From contig NZ_JAHAFS010000001.1 in assembly GCF_018374135.1 (NCBI RefSeq), positions 62,001 to 126,000 of the forward strand: a stretch of DNA of 64,000 bases, written 5' to 3'. Each line of letters starts with the position of its first letter. Position 1 is the stretch's first letter. This document shows positions 1 to 8,800 of this stretch, piece after piece. The notes below the pieces were generated by a model. It was not told the DNA's origin. It made no database searches and saw only the letters and a list, made by a program, of their open reading frames with translations. This DNA comes from Campylobacter gracilis. Its GTDB lineage: Bacteria; Campylobacterota; Campylobacteria; Campylobacterales; Campylobacteraceae. The position numbers and the translations under genes were made by a program.

Positions 1-639
1 ATTTTGCGCATTGGGCAGAAAGTCATTTTCGTATAGGCTCTTCGCTTTGGCTAGGCTTAGCGACAGCTCCTTGTGCCCCTCGATCGCCGCGGCGTAGTTT
101 TTATACAAAACGTCCTCGTTTTGGCGGTACAGATCGTAATTTTGCATGACCTTTTTCATCAAAAAGCGGTTGAATACCATCAGCGCGCCGATCCAAACGA
201 ATAAAAACGCAAACATCATAGGCGCGATATATAGCACGTAGATGCCGCAAAATAGCACGATCATCGCGCCTTGGATAAGCTCGGAGATGCGCATAAAGCC
301 CTCGGTCAGGCGCGAAATATCGCTGGAAAGGGACGCAAGCAGGTTCGCCTTCGACGCAGCCTCGATGCGCTCGAACTTCGTATCGATGATCTGCTTGATG
401 ATCTTGGTGCGCAGATCGAACACGAAGTCGTTTTCCATCTTGCAAAGCATGATGCGGCTTAGCACCGAAAGCAGCAGAAATAGCGCCAAGAGCGCGAAAA
501 ATAGCGCGATGATGCGCCCGCCTCTTTCGGTGCCGTCAAGTAGATATTTATTGATAAAGCTTAAAATCAAGATCCCCGAGCCACTGTAAATCGCGTTTAG
601 CGCGAGCATCGCGAGGATTTGCTTGGTATATTTTTTCAT
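1..639 (-). CDS. ABC exporter, N-terminal transmembrane half (partial, runs off left edge)
   Basis: The reading frame stays open from an ATG at 639 to the window edge (213 codons), so the ATP-binding half lies outside. The start MKKYTKQILAMLALN leads into a hydrophobic segment, with further membrane segments around residues 38-62 (IIALFFALLALFLLL) and 125-160. Between them lie the charged helices typical of an ABC type-1 exporter domain, such as FDLRTKIIKQIID. The pattern resembles single-chain YojI/PvdE/SyrD-like (cyclic) peptide exporters, but without the nucleotide-binding domain the substrate class is a guess. GGGGCGAAAG just upstream of the ATG supports the start. It would act in the inner membrane. 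Confidence 0.7.
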   Translation of the reverse strand, partial: MKKYTKQILAMLALNAIYSGSGILILSFINKYLLDGTERGGRIIALFFALLALFLLLSVLSRIMLCKMENDFVFDLRTKIIKQIIDTKFERIEAASKANLLASLSSDISRLTEGFMRISELIQGAMIVLFCGIYVLYIAPMMFAFLFVWIGALMVFNRFLMKKVMQNYDLYRQNEDVLYKNYAAAIEGHKELSLSLAKAKSLYENDFLPNAQN

Positions 640-963
640 CTTTCGCCCCAATGAAATTTGAGCACAATTGTGGCAAAATTCGCTTGAAAAAACGGTTAAA
701 TTTTAAATCCGTTCTCATTTCGCGAATAAAATTTTACAGGACTGCGTAAAATTCCGCCGTAAATTTATCCACTTTTGGCGCGCCAGGAGCGATAAGCTCT
801 ATTTGTATTCCACCCCTGACAGAAATTAGCAGATAGGATCAAATTTGACGGATCGTAAAATTTTGAATCAAATTTAAAAACCTAAAGCGGCAGAGAGCAA
901 AATTTCAACTATATTTTTAAATTTTATAAACTTTGTAGGCTTTGCTAAAATCCAAATTTAACT
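640..963. other. intergenic, AT-rich, no gene seen
   Basis: This is a 324-bp spacer between two leftward genes, full of AAAATTT-type runs common to this genome's spacers. I see no tRNA, repeat or convincing short ORF. It probably carries the promoter of the ABC exporter gene on the minus strand. Confidence 0.5.
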
Positions 964-1731
964 CTAGGCATCGCCCTTTTTGTTGCGCTCCGCGATGAAT
1001 TTAGCTAATAAATTTATCTCTAATTTACTCACTTCAAATAGCGCCGTGATTTTCTTTTCGGCTAGGTCTAAATTTTTATTGCAAATAGCCTTGAAATATC
1101 TACGTAGCTCGGCGTAATCGCTTGGATTGCTGATCATAAAATTACAAAACAAACCGTTTTTGCCCTGCAAAAATATCATATCAAAAACGCTATCAATGCC
1201 CTTGCCAAAATGAAAAATGATCTGGGGCAAAAGCACCATGCAGATCGTCGCTAAAATTATAAAAATAGATGTCGCTACGGGCAGCACTACAAACATCGCC
1301 GCCATAATAACGACAAGAAATATTATGCCTGATTTACCGCCGACGCTATCTAGCTCGTAATGTATCGGAAGCGCGTAGGATACTATTTTGTGAAGCTTTC
1401 GTATTTGACGCGGCGCAATTTCCGCAAAAATTTTACCGTCAATTATCTTGAGAATTTTATCATTATAAAAATAGACATAAGCGTTTCTATAGAAATTCAT
1501 ATCGAATTTTCTCCTGCCTATGACGAGCAAAAAGTATAATGAAATTTTAAATATATCGGAGTTACCGCCAAAAAATACGTTTCTTAAAATTCCGAGAGCC
1601 ATTAATGCGAGCATTAAAATAATCGAAATTTTTATGACTTGATTAGTTTCGTCTTTGATGACTAGCGGCTCTTTGTCGTAGTCTCTTGCATTTTTTTTCA
1701 GGCTTAAATTTAACTCATCTTGCATGCTCAT
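964..1731 (-). CDS. hypothetical membrane protein
   Basis: This is a 255-residue protein I do not recognise. A charged N-terminus of about 28 residues is followed by hydrophobic segments near residues 30-50 (ISIILMLALMALGIL), 60-72 and a long pair near 130-175 (FLVVIMAAMFVVLPVA, FIILATICMVLLPQI). The C-terminal 80 residues are soluble and Lys/Glu-rich. It is probably an inner-membrane protein with cytoplasmic ends. It stands alone, 58 bp from mnmG and on the same strand. No enzymatic motif is visible. Confidence 0.6.
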   Translation of the reverse strand: MSMQDELNLSLKKNARDYDKEPLVIKDETNQVIKISIILMLALMALGILRNVFFGGNSDIFKISLYFLLVIGRRKFDMNFYRNAYVYFYNDKILKIIDGKIFAEIAPRQIRKLHKIVSYALPIHYELDSVGGKSGIIFLVVIMAAMFVVLPVATSIFIILATICMVLLPQIIFHFGKGIDSVFDMIFLQGKNGLFCNFMISNPSDYAELRRYFKAICNKNLDLAEKKITALFEVSKLEINLLAKFIAERNKKGDA

Positions 1732-1789
1732 TCCTATTTTGCCTGTGTAGTAAAATTCTACTACAGCTTTCTCACGCCAGACGTGCAGC

Positions 1790-3664
1790 TTATTTCAGGC
1801 CAAAATTTTGCTTGATGTAGATGTGCAAAATATCGATCGCGGCGGGCGTTACGCCGCTGATCTCGCTCGCGGCAAACAGCGTCGGCGGCGCGAAGCGGTT
1901 TAGCTTCTGCACGATCTCGTTGCTAAGCCCTCCGATCTTGCTAAAATCGATCTGCGGCGGGATCGCGACGCCAAGCAACCCCTTCATCCTCTCGACCTCG
2001 GCGCGCTGCATCGCGATGTAGAAATGATACTTGCACTGCGTTAAAATTTCATCCAAAACCTCATCGCTAAAGCCCTCAAAATGCGGCGCCAGAGCGAGCA
2101 ATCCCGCCTTTGAAAAGCCGCTTTTGGCTACGATTTTTTGCAAGCTACAGCTTTGCGAAATGGGCTCCGCACCGATACTTTGCAGCAGGCTAAGCGTCTG
2201 TTTCGAAGGGGTAATCTGCGTTTTTAGCAAAAATTCCATTCCGCTTTGCACATCGCGCTTAAATTTACGTGCCCGCTCGTAACTCGCCTCGTCTAAAAGC
2301 CCGATCTCGTGGCCGTATTCGCTTAGGCGTAGCACGGCGTTGCCCTCGCGCAGCAGCAGGCGAAATTCTGCGCGCGAAGTAAACATTCGGTAAGGCTCGT
2401 TCGTGCCCTTCGTGACGAGATCATCGATCAAAACGCCGATATACGCCTCATCTCTGCGCAAAATCAAAGGCTGCCGCCCGCGCAAATCAAGCACGGCGTT
2501 GATGCCCGCCATCAGCCCCTGCGCCGCGGCTTCCTCGTAGCCGGTGGTGCCGTTGATCTGCCCCGACAAAAACAGCCCGCGGATCTTTTTGGTCTCGAGG
2601 CTGTGTTTAAGCTCGGTAGGATCGATGAAATCGTACTCGATCGCATATCCCGGGCGGACGATTTTAGCATTTTCAAAGCCCCTGATCGTGCGCAAAAACG
2701 CAATCTGCACATCGTAAGGAAGGCTCGTAGAAAGGCCATTTACGTAATACTCCGTAGCCTCGCGGGTCTGCGGCTCGACGAAGACGTGATGGCGGTCGCG
2801 ATTTGGAAATTCATAAATTTTAGTCTCGATGCTCGGGCAGTAGCGCGGACCGGTGCTTGAAATTTGCCCCGTAAACATCGGCGCGCGGGCGAAATTTTCG
2901 CGGATGATCTCGTGCGTGCGCTCGTTCGTGTAAGCAATGAAGCAGGCAAGCTGCTTCGGTGCAAAATTTTTGCTGCGAAAGCTAAAAGCGCGCGGATCCG
3001 CGTCACCGTCTTGGCGCTCAAGCACGCTAAAATCGATCGTCTTAGCATCGATCCTTGGGCAGGTACCCGTCTTTAGCCGCCCCATTTGCAGCCCGAGACT
3101 TCGCAGCGATTCGGCTAGCTCCACGCTTGCTAGCTCGCCCACGCGCCCTGCTTGCAGCTTGTTTTCGCCCACGTGAATTAGCCCGTTTAAAAAGGTGCCG
3201 GCGGTGATTATCAGATGCTCGGTCTCATAAACGTTGCCAAGATGGCTCTTAATGCCGCAAACGCGCTGCTCGCCGCCTTGCTCGCAGGTTAAAATTTCGC
3301 TCGCGATCTCCTGGCTTATGTCCAGCCCCTGCGTGTTTAGCAGCAAATTTCGCATGTAGATGCGGTATTCGTCCATATCGATCTGAGCGCGCGAGCCGCG
3401 CACGGCGGGGCCCTTGCTCTCGTTTAAAATTCTAAACTGCAGCCCGCATGCATCCGCCGCAAGCCCCATCTGACCGCCCAGTGCGTCGATCTCCTTTACT
3501 AGATGCCCCTTAGCAAGGCCGCCGATTGCAGGGTTACAGCTCGCAGCGCCGATCTGCTCGGCTAAGATCGTAATTAGCAGCGTCTTTGCGCCCATTTTTG
3601 CGGCGGCTAAGCTCGCCTCGATACCAGCGTGCCCGCCGCCCACAACGATAACGTCGTATTTCAT
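1790..3664 (-). CDS. mnmG: tRNA uridine-34 5-carboxymethylaminomethyl modification enzyme MnmG
   Basis: MnmG (GidA) is the FAD-dependent partner of MnmE and makes the cmnm5U34 modification in the wobble position of certain tRNAs. The 624-residue length is normal. The N-terminus carries the Rossmann motif VVGGGHAGIEAS, followed by the family signature around residues 44-66 (NPAIGGLAKGHLVKEIDAL, then GGQMG). RLKTGTCPRID and FLSGQINGTTGYEEAAAQG are further family blocks, and the C-terminal helical domain ends at the stop. The gene faces away from bioB across a 322-bp spacer. It is intact and shows no odd features. Confidence 0.97.
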   Translation of the reverse strand: MKYDVIVVGGGHAGIEASLAAAKMGAKTLLITILAEQIGAASCNPAIGGLAKGHLVKEIDALGGQMGLAADACGLQFRILNESKGPAVRGSRAQIDMDEYRIYMRNLLLNTQGLDISQEIASEILTCEQGGEQRVCGIKSHLGNVYETEHLIITAGTFLNGLIHVGENKLQAGRVGELASVELAESLRSLGLQMGRLKTGTCPRIDAKTIDFSVLERQDGDADPRAFSFRSKNFAPKQLACFIAYTNERTHEIIRENFARAPMFTGQISSTGPRYCPSIETKIYEFPNRDRHHVFVEPQTREATEYYVNGLSTSLPYDVQIAFLRTIRGFENAKIVRPGYAIEYDFIDPTELKHSLETKKIRGLFLSGQINGTTGYEEAAAQGLMAGINAVLDLRGRQPLILRRDEAYIGVLIDDLVTKGTNEPYRMFTSRAEFRLLLREGNAVLRLSEYGHEIGLLDEASYERARKFKRDVQSGMEFLLKTQITPSKQTLSLLQSIGAEPISQSCSLQKIVAKSGFSKAGLLALAPHFEGFSDEVLDEILTQCKYHFYIAMQRAEVERMKGLLGVAIPPQIDFSKIGGLSNEIVQKLNRFAPPTLFAASEISGVTPAAIDILHIYIKQNFGLK

Positions 3665-3986
3665 TTTTTGCCTTTAAATTTAAAGCCGCAATTTTAGCCA
3701 AAATAAAATTTCAAAACGATAAATCGCACGCGGATGTCGCAGGTAGCGGCTCGCTATGTATTTTTCATACGCGTAAAATTTTACTGCGCCGCAACTTTGA
3801 AGCGAGTTTAATTTGCTCCGTCGCATAAGCAGAATGCGGACGAGCCGTCCGTAAAAATCGCGGTGCAAAAGCGGCGCGCAAAGGGCGTAAAATTCCGCAC
3901 AAAATTCCTGCGCCAAAATTTCGCGCTCGAGCTTTGCTTTAAATTTCGCATTGTATAATTACGCATTTTTTCAAAAAGGCTAAGTA
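3665..3986. other. intergenic between divergent mnmG and bioB
   Basis: This is a 322-bp divergent promoter region. Open frames exist on the minus strand here, but they are Arg/Phe-rich with no ribosome site and look like chance reading of GCGCAAAATTT-type DNA. A TATAAT-like element (TATAATTACG) lies about 30 bp before bioB. Confidence 0.4.
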
Positions 3987-4976
3987 TTGATAGACAAATT
4001 TTATATTTCCGAGCTGAAAGATCGCGTGATAGGCGGCTGCGAGATTGCAAAGCAGCAGGCGCTAAATCTGGCGCGATGCGAGGATTTAGGCGCGCTTTTT
4101 GCGGCGGCAGATGAGATCAGGCGCGAGTTTTGCGGCGATAAATTTAATCTTTGCACGATCATAAACGTAAAATCGGGGCGCTGTAGCGAGGACTGCAAAT
4201 ACTGCGCGCAGTCGGCGCATTTTAACACGGGCTGCGAGACTTATGGAATTTTGAGCGAGCAGCAGGTGCTAAGCGCCGCGCTTGCGAACGAAGCCGAGCA
4301 GACGCACCGCTTCTCGCTCGTCGCCAGCGGGCGCGGAATTTTTCAAAAAAGCTCCGATCTAGGGGCATACTGCGCGATCTATGAGCGGCTGCGAAGCGAA
4401 ACGCGGCTGCATCTGTGCGCCTCGCTGGGAATCGCTTCAAAGCCCGCGCTGGCGCTGCTTAAAGCTAGCGGCGTGCAGACCTATCATCACAATCTCGAGA
4501 CTTCGCGCAAATTTTATCCACAGATCTGCACGACGCACAGCTACGACGACCGCATCCAAACGATACAAAACTGCCGCGCCGTGGGGCTTGACGTATGTAG
4601 CGGCGGGATTTTCGGGCTAGGCGAGGGCATGGAGGATCGCATCGATATGGCACTGCAGCTGCGAGAGCTGGGCGTTAGCTCCGTGCCGATCAATATCCTA
4701 ACCCCGATTAAAGGCACTCCTCTGCAAAACGCCGCGCCGCTAGCGCACGATGAAATTTTAAAATCGATCGCGATCTACCGCTTCATTTTGCCGCGCGCGT
4801 ATCTGCGCTTCGCAGGCGGCAGGCGAAATTTGGGCGAGCACGTGCGCATGGCGCTTGGATGCGGTATCAACTCGGCGCTTACGGGCAATTTCCTAACCAC
4901 CACCGGCGATAGCATCGCAAGCGATAAGGCGCTTGTGGCGCAGTGCGGGTTCGACCTCGCAAAGGGCGCAGACTAG
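3987..4976 (+). CDS. bioB: biotin synthase BioB
   Basis: BioB is a radical-SAM enzyme that inserts sulfur into dethiobiotin to make biotin, using a [4Fe-4S] and a [2Fe-2S] cluster. The radical-SAM cysteines are in CSEDCKYC (CxxxCxxC) near residue 63. The family blocks YHHNLETSRKFYP, GGIFGLGE and LTPIKGTPL are all present, and the C-terminal GCGINSALTGNFLTT matches the family. The start is a TTG preceded by AAAAAGG at about 8 bp. No in-frame ATG lies closer to the conserved N-terminus. No other biotin gene is adjacent. Confidence 0.95.
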   Translation: MIDKFYISELKDRVIGGCEIAKQQALNLARCEDLGALFAAADEIRREFCGDKFNLCTIINVKSGRCSEDCKYCAQSAHFNTGCETYGILSEQQVLSAALANEAEQTHRFSLVASGRGIFQKSSDLGAYCAIYERLRSETRLHLCASLGIASKPALALLKASGVQTYHHNLETSRKFYPQICTTHSYDDRIQTIQNCRAVGLDVCSGGIFGLGEGMEDRIDMALQLRELGVSSVPINILTPIKGTPLQNAAPLAHDEILKSIAIYRFILPRAYLRFAGGRRNLGEHVRMALGCGINSALTGNFLTTTGDSIASDKALVAQCGFDLAKGAD

Positions 4977-5015
4977 CGGCGGTCGAGAATTAAAGATAAA
5001 ATTTAAGAGGCTGCT

Positions 5016-5441
5016 ATGAAGTTAAAATTTTTCCTTGCCTTGATTTTAGTTGTGTTGCTTTGCGGTTGCTCGCTGCTCTCGCAGGGCGACGAGGAAGGTC
5101 CATTAGTAGCGGACGTGAGCAGATGCGATGTCGCAAACCCGCTAAGCAAGGAGCAGCTAAACCGCTGTGCGAAGCGGCAAAAGACTGACGCCGAAGTCGC
5201 GCGAAAGGCGCAAGAGCAAGCGGTATTGCAAGATACGCTTAATTCATTCAGAGCGGACAGCGCGCAAGCTCAGCAAAGAGCGCAAGAGCGATATATCGCC
5301 ACGCAGCGAAGCCTAATGCAACAACAAGCGCAGCAGCAGATGGGGCAGATGCAGCAGCGCCAAAATATGAGAAATTTACAAAACGAACAAAACTGGAACA
5401 GGCTGCGCAATCTGGAAAATATAAGCAGCGGCGGGATTTAG
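5016..5441 (+). CDS. Gln-rich lipoprotein, unknown function
   Basis: The 141-residue protein begins with a lipoprotein signal peptide (KLKFFLALILVVLLCGC), whose lipobox LCGC puts the lipidated Cys at residue 18. The mature part is hydrophilic. Residues 60-130 are rich in Gln, Ala and Arg (MQQQAQQQMGQMQQR) and probably form a coiled coil. It starts 39 bp after bioB and may share its transcript, but nothing suggests a biotin role. Proteins of this kind sit in the periplasm or on the inner face of the outer membrane. I know of no function. Confidence 0.65.
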   Translation: MKLKFFLALILVVLLCGCSLLSQGDEEGPLVADVSRCDVANPLSKEQLNRCAKRQKTDAEVARKAQEQAVLQDTLNSFRADSAQAQQRAQERYIATQRSLMQQQAQQQMGQMQQRQNMRNLQNEQNWNRLRNLENISSGGI

Positions 5442-5618
5442 CCGTGAATTTAAAAATTTGATCTAAATTTTAATTCGCGCGACTTTAATTCTAGACCAAT
5501 TAACCCTGGTAAAAATATGATGAAATTTCAGCCAAAATGCTTCAAAATCAAATGAGGTCTTAAATTTCAAGGGCAGGCAGCTGAATGCTAGAAAATTTTA
5601 ATTGATTTTAAGTGATGA

Positions 5619-5642
5619 AATGGTGACCCACAGGAGATTTGA
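5619..5642. repeat. attL core, displaced 3' end of tRNA-Glu
   Basis: These 24 bp are identical to 43715-43738 and contain the T-arm, acceptor stem and CCA end of tRNA-Glu, with no tRNA 5' part beside them. They mark the distal attachment site of the prophage. Beyond position 5642 the sequence diverges from the tRNA gene. Confidence 0.93.
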
Positions 5643-5686
5643 TTATAATATGTATATCGCCTAAAATAGGCAATATTTAAATTTTA

Positions 5687-5709
5687 GTTATACACTTTTT
5701 TATACAAAA
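5687..5709. promoter_or_regulatory. putative integrase arm-type sites near attL
   Basis: Two copies of TTATACA lie in tandem (GTTATACAC at 5687-5695, TTATACAAAA at 5700-5709), 45-67 bp inside the left end. The same heptamer occurs twice just inside the right end (43572-43592). Paired short repeats near both ends fit arm-binding sites of a tyrosine integrase. The assignment rests on repeat position only. Confidence 0.45.
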
Positions 5710-5753
5710 TTTATAATCAGTAAAAAGATAAGTGAAAATGGAGGGGGATAAAT

Positions 5754-7370
5754 TTAAATACTTTTTACCGCGCTATTCGGCTCATCCAATACGCTATCGT
5801 CGATCGATATTAGCGTGCCGCCCGTAAGCCCGATGTCGTATTCTGCGTCGCGCTCATAAAATCTACGCGTTACGTCGCCCTCGTCTTGCTGTGCGTCACC
5901 GCTGACGCTGATTACTTTTTCGTCCTCGCTTTGCTCTTGCATATCGGTATCTTGTGTGTCGCCGTGTTTGCGAAATTCCGAGCGTATATCTTGCACCAGA
6001 GCAAAAGCCTTGCTGCCGATACCTACTACTTTCAGTGCGGTAGTGAGGTAAAGCTGTGACGTGCTAGTAGCTCCTGCGGCGGCAAATCCACCGATAGACG
6101 CCCCCTGCGTTGCAGCATAGCCAAGTCCCGCAGAGCTACCCGAGCCTATCCAAGAGCTAGGGCTTACGCCGTTGTAAAGCTGGCAAGTTTGATTTGCCCC
6201 GCTGGCTCCGGCTACGGCTTGATTAGTCGCAGTGCTCGCGTTTTGAGCGGCGACGGATTGAGTGAAAAGAGATTTTACGGAGAGATAGATCGAGCCTATT
6301 GCGCCTATAAAACCCATCACGCGTCCGAATTTAGCTAAGCTTTTTTTACCCGAAAGAGAGCCTATTGTAGCGATAAATCCACCTATGGCGCCCGCGACTG
6401 CAAGGGTCGCCATTACTCCTCCTACAGTGACCGCACCGGCGCCTCCTGCTAGTGCGCCTATTGTAGCGCCCGCAGCAGGTCCGTATGTGCCGACGGTTAC
6501 AGCCGCCAGCACAAAGGTTATTGCTATTATGCCAAAACTGATTATAGGCCCCCATTTGCCAAATTTGCCTTTGGATTTCCTATCATATACCAATTTATAC
6601 ATTTGGCTCCACTTTTTGACCCATTTTCTAGAGCCCATTACGGGAGAATTACTATCCGCATAAAAAAGAGGATATGCGGTGCAACCAAGACGCATTTTGG
6701 ATGGTCTCCCTCCATGTTCCCCCTCTTGATGATTGGGATCGGGAAACCACATATAGTAAAAATAGCAAATTCCCTCGTCGAGGTCTATAAACTCGCCGCC
6801 CATATTTTTTGTTTCATCGTAAAATTCCTTTACGATTTGATAATTGGTAATACCGCAGAGCGCTATTATTTTTTCAATCGGACGATTCCGATTTAAAGAA
6901 AAAAAACGATAAATTTCATATTGATTCCATCGCCCGCTATATTTGCAGGCAATCCTGAAGTTGCTAAATTTTGTTTTTTTAATCCAAAAATAATCTGTTA
7001 TCTGTCCGTCGCTAGGTCCAGAGTAAGGTGCGGTTGGCTTTTGCCCCGCAAAAAATTGAGATAGCCCTAAATTGTCGCTTCCGTCGTAAGCATAGGGCTG
7101 AAGCCCGCCCGTATCTAGGCGATAGCCGTTTACGTAATAACGCCTTTCGTTCTCGTGCGCGATATAAAGGTCTTTGCAGTAATATACCCGCCCCCATTTT
7201 TGCGTATCTATAAATATCTGCTGCGGTGCGCGCCCTTTTCGGACGAGCTGTTTGTGTAGATACTCGCAAATTTTATTATACGCAGTCGCCGAGTAGATCA
7301 TCCCGTTGGTAGCATCGGCTACTACGTCGCCCGATGGGTTACGATAAAAAGCCGCGGCCTCGCTACGCAT
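5754..7370 (-). CDS. putative virion protein with a membrane-like Gly/Ala segment, last gene of the late operon
   Basis: This is a 538-residue protein I cannot assign. Residues 1-265 are aromatic-rich and look globular. Residues 275-370 are a long Gly/Ala/Val hydrophobic stretch with membrane-like segments (IIAITFVLAAVTVGTYG, VGGVMATLAVAGAIGG). The C-terminal 150 residues are acidic. The ATG shares one base with the preceding stop (TAATG), so translation is coupled. A soluble head plus a membrane-active glycine-rich stretch is reminiscent of ejection or membrane-penetrating virion proteins. A late host-directed effector is the alternative. It closes the operon next to attL, where lysogenic-conversion genes also often sit. 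Confidence 0.5.
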   Translation of the reverse strand: MRSEAAAFYRNPSGDVVADATNGMIYSATAYNKICEYLHKQLVRKGRAPQQIFIDTQKWGRVYYCKDLYIAHENERRYYVNGYRLDTGGLQPYAYDGSDNLGLSQFFAGQKPTAPYSGPSDGQITDYFWIKKTKFSNFRIACKYSGRWNQYEIYRFFSLNRNRPIEKIIALCGITNYQIVKEFYDETKNMGGEFIDLDEGICYFYYMWFPDPNHQEGEHGGRPSKMRLGCTAYPLFYADSNSPVMGSRKWVKKWSQMYKLVYDRKSKGKFGKWGPIISFGIIAITFVLAAVTVGTYGPAAGATIGALAGGAGAVTVGGVMATLAVAGAIGGFIATIGSLSGKKSLAKFGRVMGFIGAIGSIYLSVKSLFTQSVAAQNASTATNQAVAGASGANQTCQLYNGVSPSSWIGSGSSAGLGYAATQGASIGGFAAAGATSTSQLYLTTALKVVGIGSKAFALVQDIRSEFRKHGDTQDTDMQEQSEDEKVISVSGDAQQDEGDVTRRFYERDAEYDIGLTGGTLISIDDSVLDEPNSAVKSI

Positions 7371-7951
7371 TACGGAGTAATCCTATCGATTGCATTAAAC
7401 ATTTTAGTTGTCATCTCTGTAGGCGGATTTAGTCCTCCCACGGAGTAGCCGAATACGCTATCTTTTAGCAAGCTTGCCTCTTGAATTCTTAATTTATCAT
7501 CGTAGCTCGCGATCTCTCTGTCTATCGCCTGACCTCGCTTTTTTTCACTATTAGTCTGCTCTTTGATTAGAGCCGTGCGCGCCTCGTTAAATGCCGCCTC
7601 CCGATCTGCCAAATTTAGCTTTTTCTCCATCAGATCAAGCTCGCGTTCTTTGAGTTTGACATCGGCATCGGCTATTTTTACTTGGGCTTCGAGTTGCTGT
7701 TTTCGCAAAGGCAACTCCTCGCTTTCGCTTAGAAGCCGCAGCGCTATCTCTTGCGAGCTCGTCGTTACGCTCTGCGTCATCGACACTAGGGTGTTACAGA
7801 GCATATCGAATTTCTTATCGTTATGCAGTCCATAAAGCTGCATGTACTCATCGATCTTAGCGGTAAATTTTTGATACGGCGTATCCTCCGCCATAGTATC
7901 GCCGAGCACGCGCTTGTAAAGCTCACTATATCTTTCTTTGTAATCAGCCAT
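7370..7951 (-). CDS. phage coiled-coil protein, unknown
   Basis: This is a 193-residue protein, highly charged, with a predicted long coiled coil at about residues 75-155 (QQLEAQVKIADADVKLKER and following heptads). The C-terminus is short and non-helical (VGGLNPPTEM). It starts at an ATG with AAGGACTG upstream, overlaps the lysozyme 3' end by 8 bp and is followed by a TAATG junction, so it belongs to the late operon. The position after the lysis genes and the coiled coil suggest a minor virion or chaperone-like protein, but I recognise no family. Confidence 0.55.
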   Translation of the reverse strand: MADYKERYSELYKRVLGDTMAEDTPYQKFTAKIDEYMQLYGLHNDKKFDMLCNTLVSMTQSVTTSSQEIALRLLSESEELPLRKQQLEAQVKIADADVKLKERELDLMEKKLNLADREAAFNEARTALIKEQTNSEKKRGQAIDREIASYDDKLRIQEASLLKDSVFGYSVGGLNPPTEMTTKMFNAIDRITP

Positions 7952-8384
7952 TTTTCAGTCCTTTAATGTAGCCCTCAACCCTTTTTGGGGTCTGGCGATA
8001 CAGCAAGCTTGCTTTTAAATTCTTAGCTGCTTGCGCGTAATCTCCCGCTTCGATGCAGCTTAGGGTGTGGCGGAAGCCCATAAGTCCCGCAAGCCCTAGC
8101 TGATACGCCATTTCGATTAGGGTATCTTGCACGCCTTGCGGCTTGCTCTGCAGCCACGGCAGGCACTGAAAGAGCCGTTTTTTGAGTTTGGAGACTTTCA
8201 AATTTAAGATTTTTTCCGCTACCTCTTTACCCATCGGCTCCACCTTGCCACCGTTGAGCTTGAGTTCATCGGGGCTAAGAGCGGCTACCAAAAAGCCGTA
8301 TCCTATCGTAGCCTTTCCGAGGCTATCTTTGTAGATATGATCCCGAAAGCCCTCGTGAGCTTTAATATTTTCTAGCAGGCTCAT
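7944..8384 (-). CDS. endolysin, T4-type lysozyme (muramidase, GH24)
   Basis: This phage muramidase cleaves the MurNAc-GlcNAc bond of peptidoglycan to release progeny. With the start at 8384 the protein has 146 residues. Glu11 (HEGF), Asp20 (YKD) and Thr26 (ATIGYG) then fall at exactly the T4 lysozyme catalytic positions. I chose this start because GAGGAGGGAGT precedes it and it forms an ATGA overlap with the upstream stop. The longer frame from 8435 adds 17 unlikely residues. There is no signal peptide or signal-anchor, so export depends on the holin. The lysis neighbours are holin, DUF5675 and spanins. Confidence 0.9.
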   Translation of the reverse strand: MSLLENIKAHEGFRDHIYKDSLGKATIGYGFLVAALSPDELKLNGGKVEPMGKEVAEKILNLKVSKLKKRLFQCLPWLQSKPQGVQDTLIEMAYQLGLAGLMGFRHTLSCIEAGDYAQAAKNLKASLLYRQTPKRVEGYIKGLKNG

Positions 8385-8800
8385 ACTCCCTCCTCGTTCG
8401 TGATCTCTATGAATTCTATGTGTTTGCCCGAGCAAATTTTAAAAAATGCGTTATAGGTTTTTAGCGAGTTCGTAACCCCGGCAGCGGTATAATTTTCGCC
8501 TACTAAAATACATCCTGCCGTATCTTTCGGGAAGTTGCCGGGATGAATTAAAATGTAGCGGGACTTCGGCACTAGCTCATTAAAAAGTAGCGGACATATT
8601 CGCTTCTGGCTCGGGCTATTGTGCCACTGCATTTGATACCTGCCTGCCGGAATCCGCCTATCCTTGCCGCGCTCGGTAGTATCTGCGCCTGCTGGCTCAA
8701 GGGTGAAGCAGCTAAAAAGCTTTTTCCCGTCGTCCGTGATCGTTAGTTTTCCAATCGTGCCATCGTGAATGTTTTTAAATCTATTTATCTTTATCTTCAT
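8381..8800 (-). CDS. DUF5675-family protein in the lysis cassette
   Basis: The 139-residue product matches the DUF5675 pattern: an N-terminal beta region with SCFTLEP, then IPAGRYQ, SRYILIHPGNFPKDTAGC and a C-terminal helix. The family is widespread in phages and secreted cargo loci and has no settled activity. The IHPGN and AGC(I/L) elements give a conserved pocket that has suggested a peptidoglycan-linked role. The start at 8800 follows GGAGGATCGGAAT, while a start at 8815 would lengthen the overlap with the holin gene. It is translationally coupled to the endolysin by ATGA. Confidence 0.75.
   Translation of the reverse strand: MKIKINRFKNIHDGTIGKLTITDDGKKLFSCFTLEPAGADTTERGKDRRIPAGRYQMQWHNSPSQKRICPLLFNELVPKSRYILIHPGNFPKDTAGCILVGENYTAAGVTNSLKTYNAFFKICSGKHIEFIEITNEEGV

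Noticed and set aside
101..589. Overlapping open frames on both strands of the ABC exporter region
   Set aside because: They are shadows of the partial exporter, which stays open for 213 codons with membrane segments and a ribosome site; the shadows are Arg-rich and lack sites.
2512..3176. Several open frames inside mnmG
   Set aside because: mnmG is fully conserved across this stretch; these frames are Arg/Ser-rich by-products of GC-rich codons.
3680..4050. Two minus-strand frames between mnmG and bioB
   Set aside because: No ribosome site, composition typical of chance frames, and one overlaps the bioB start.
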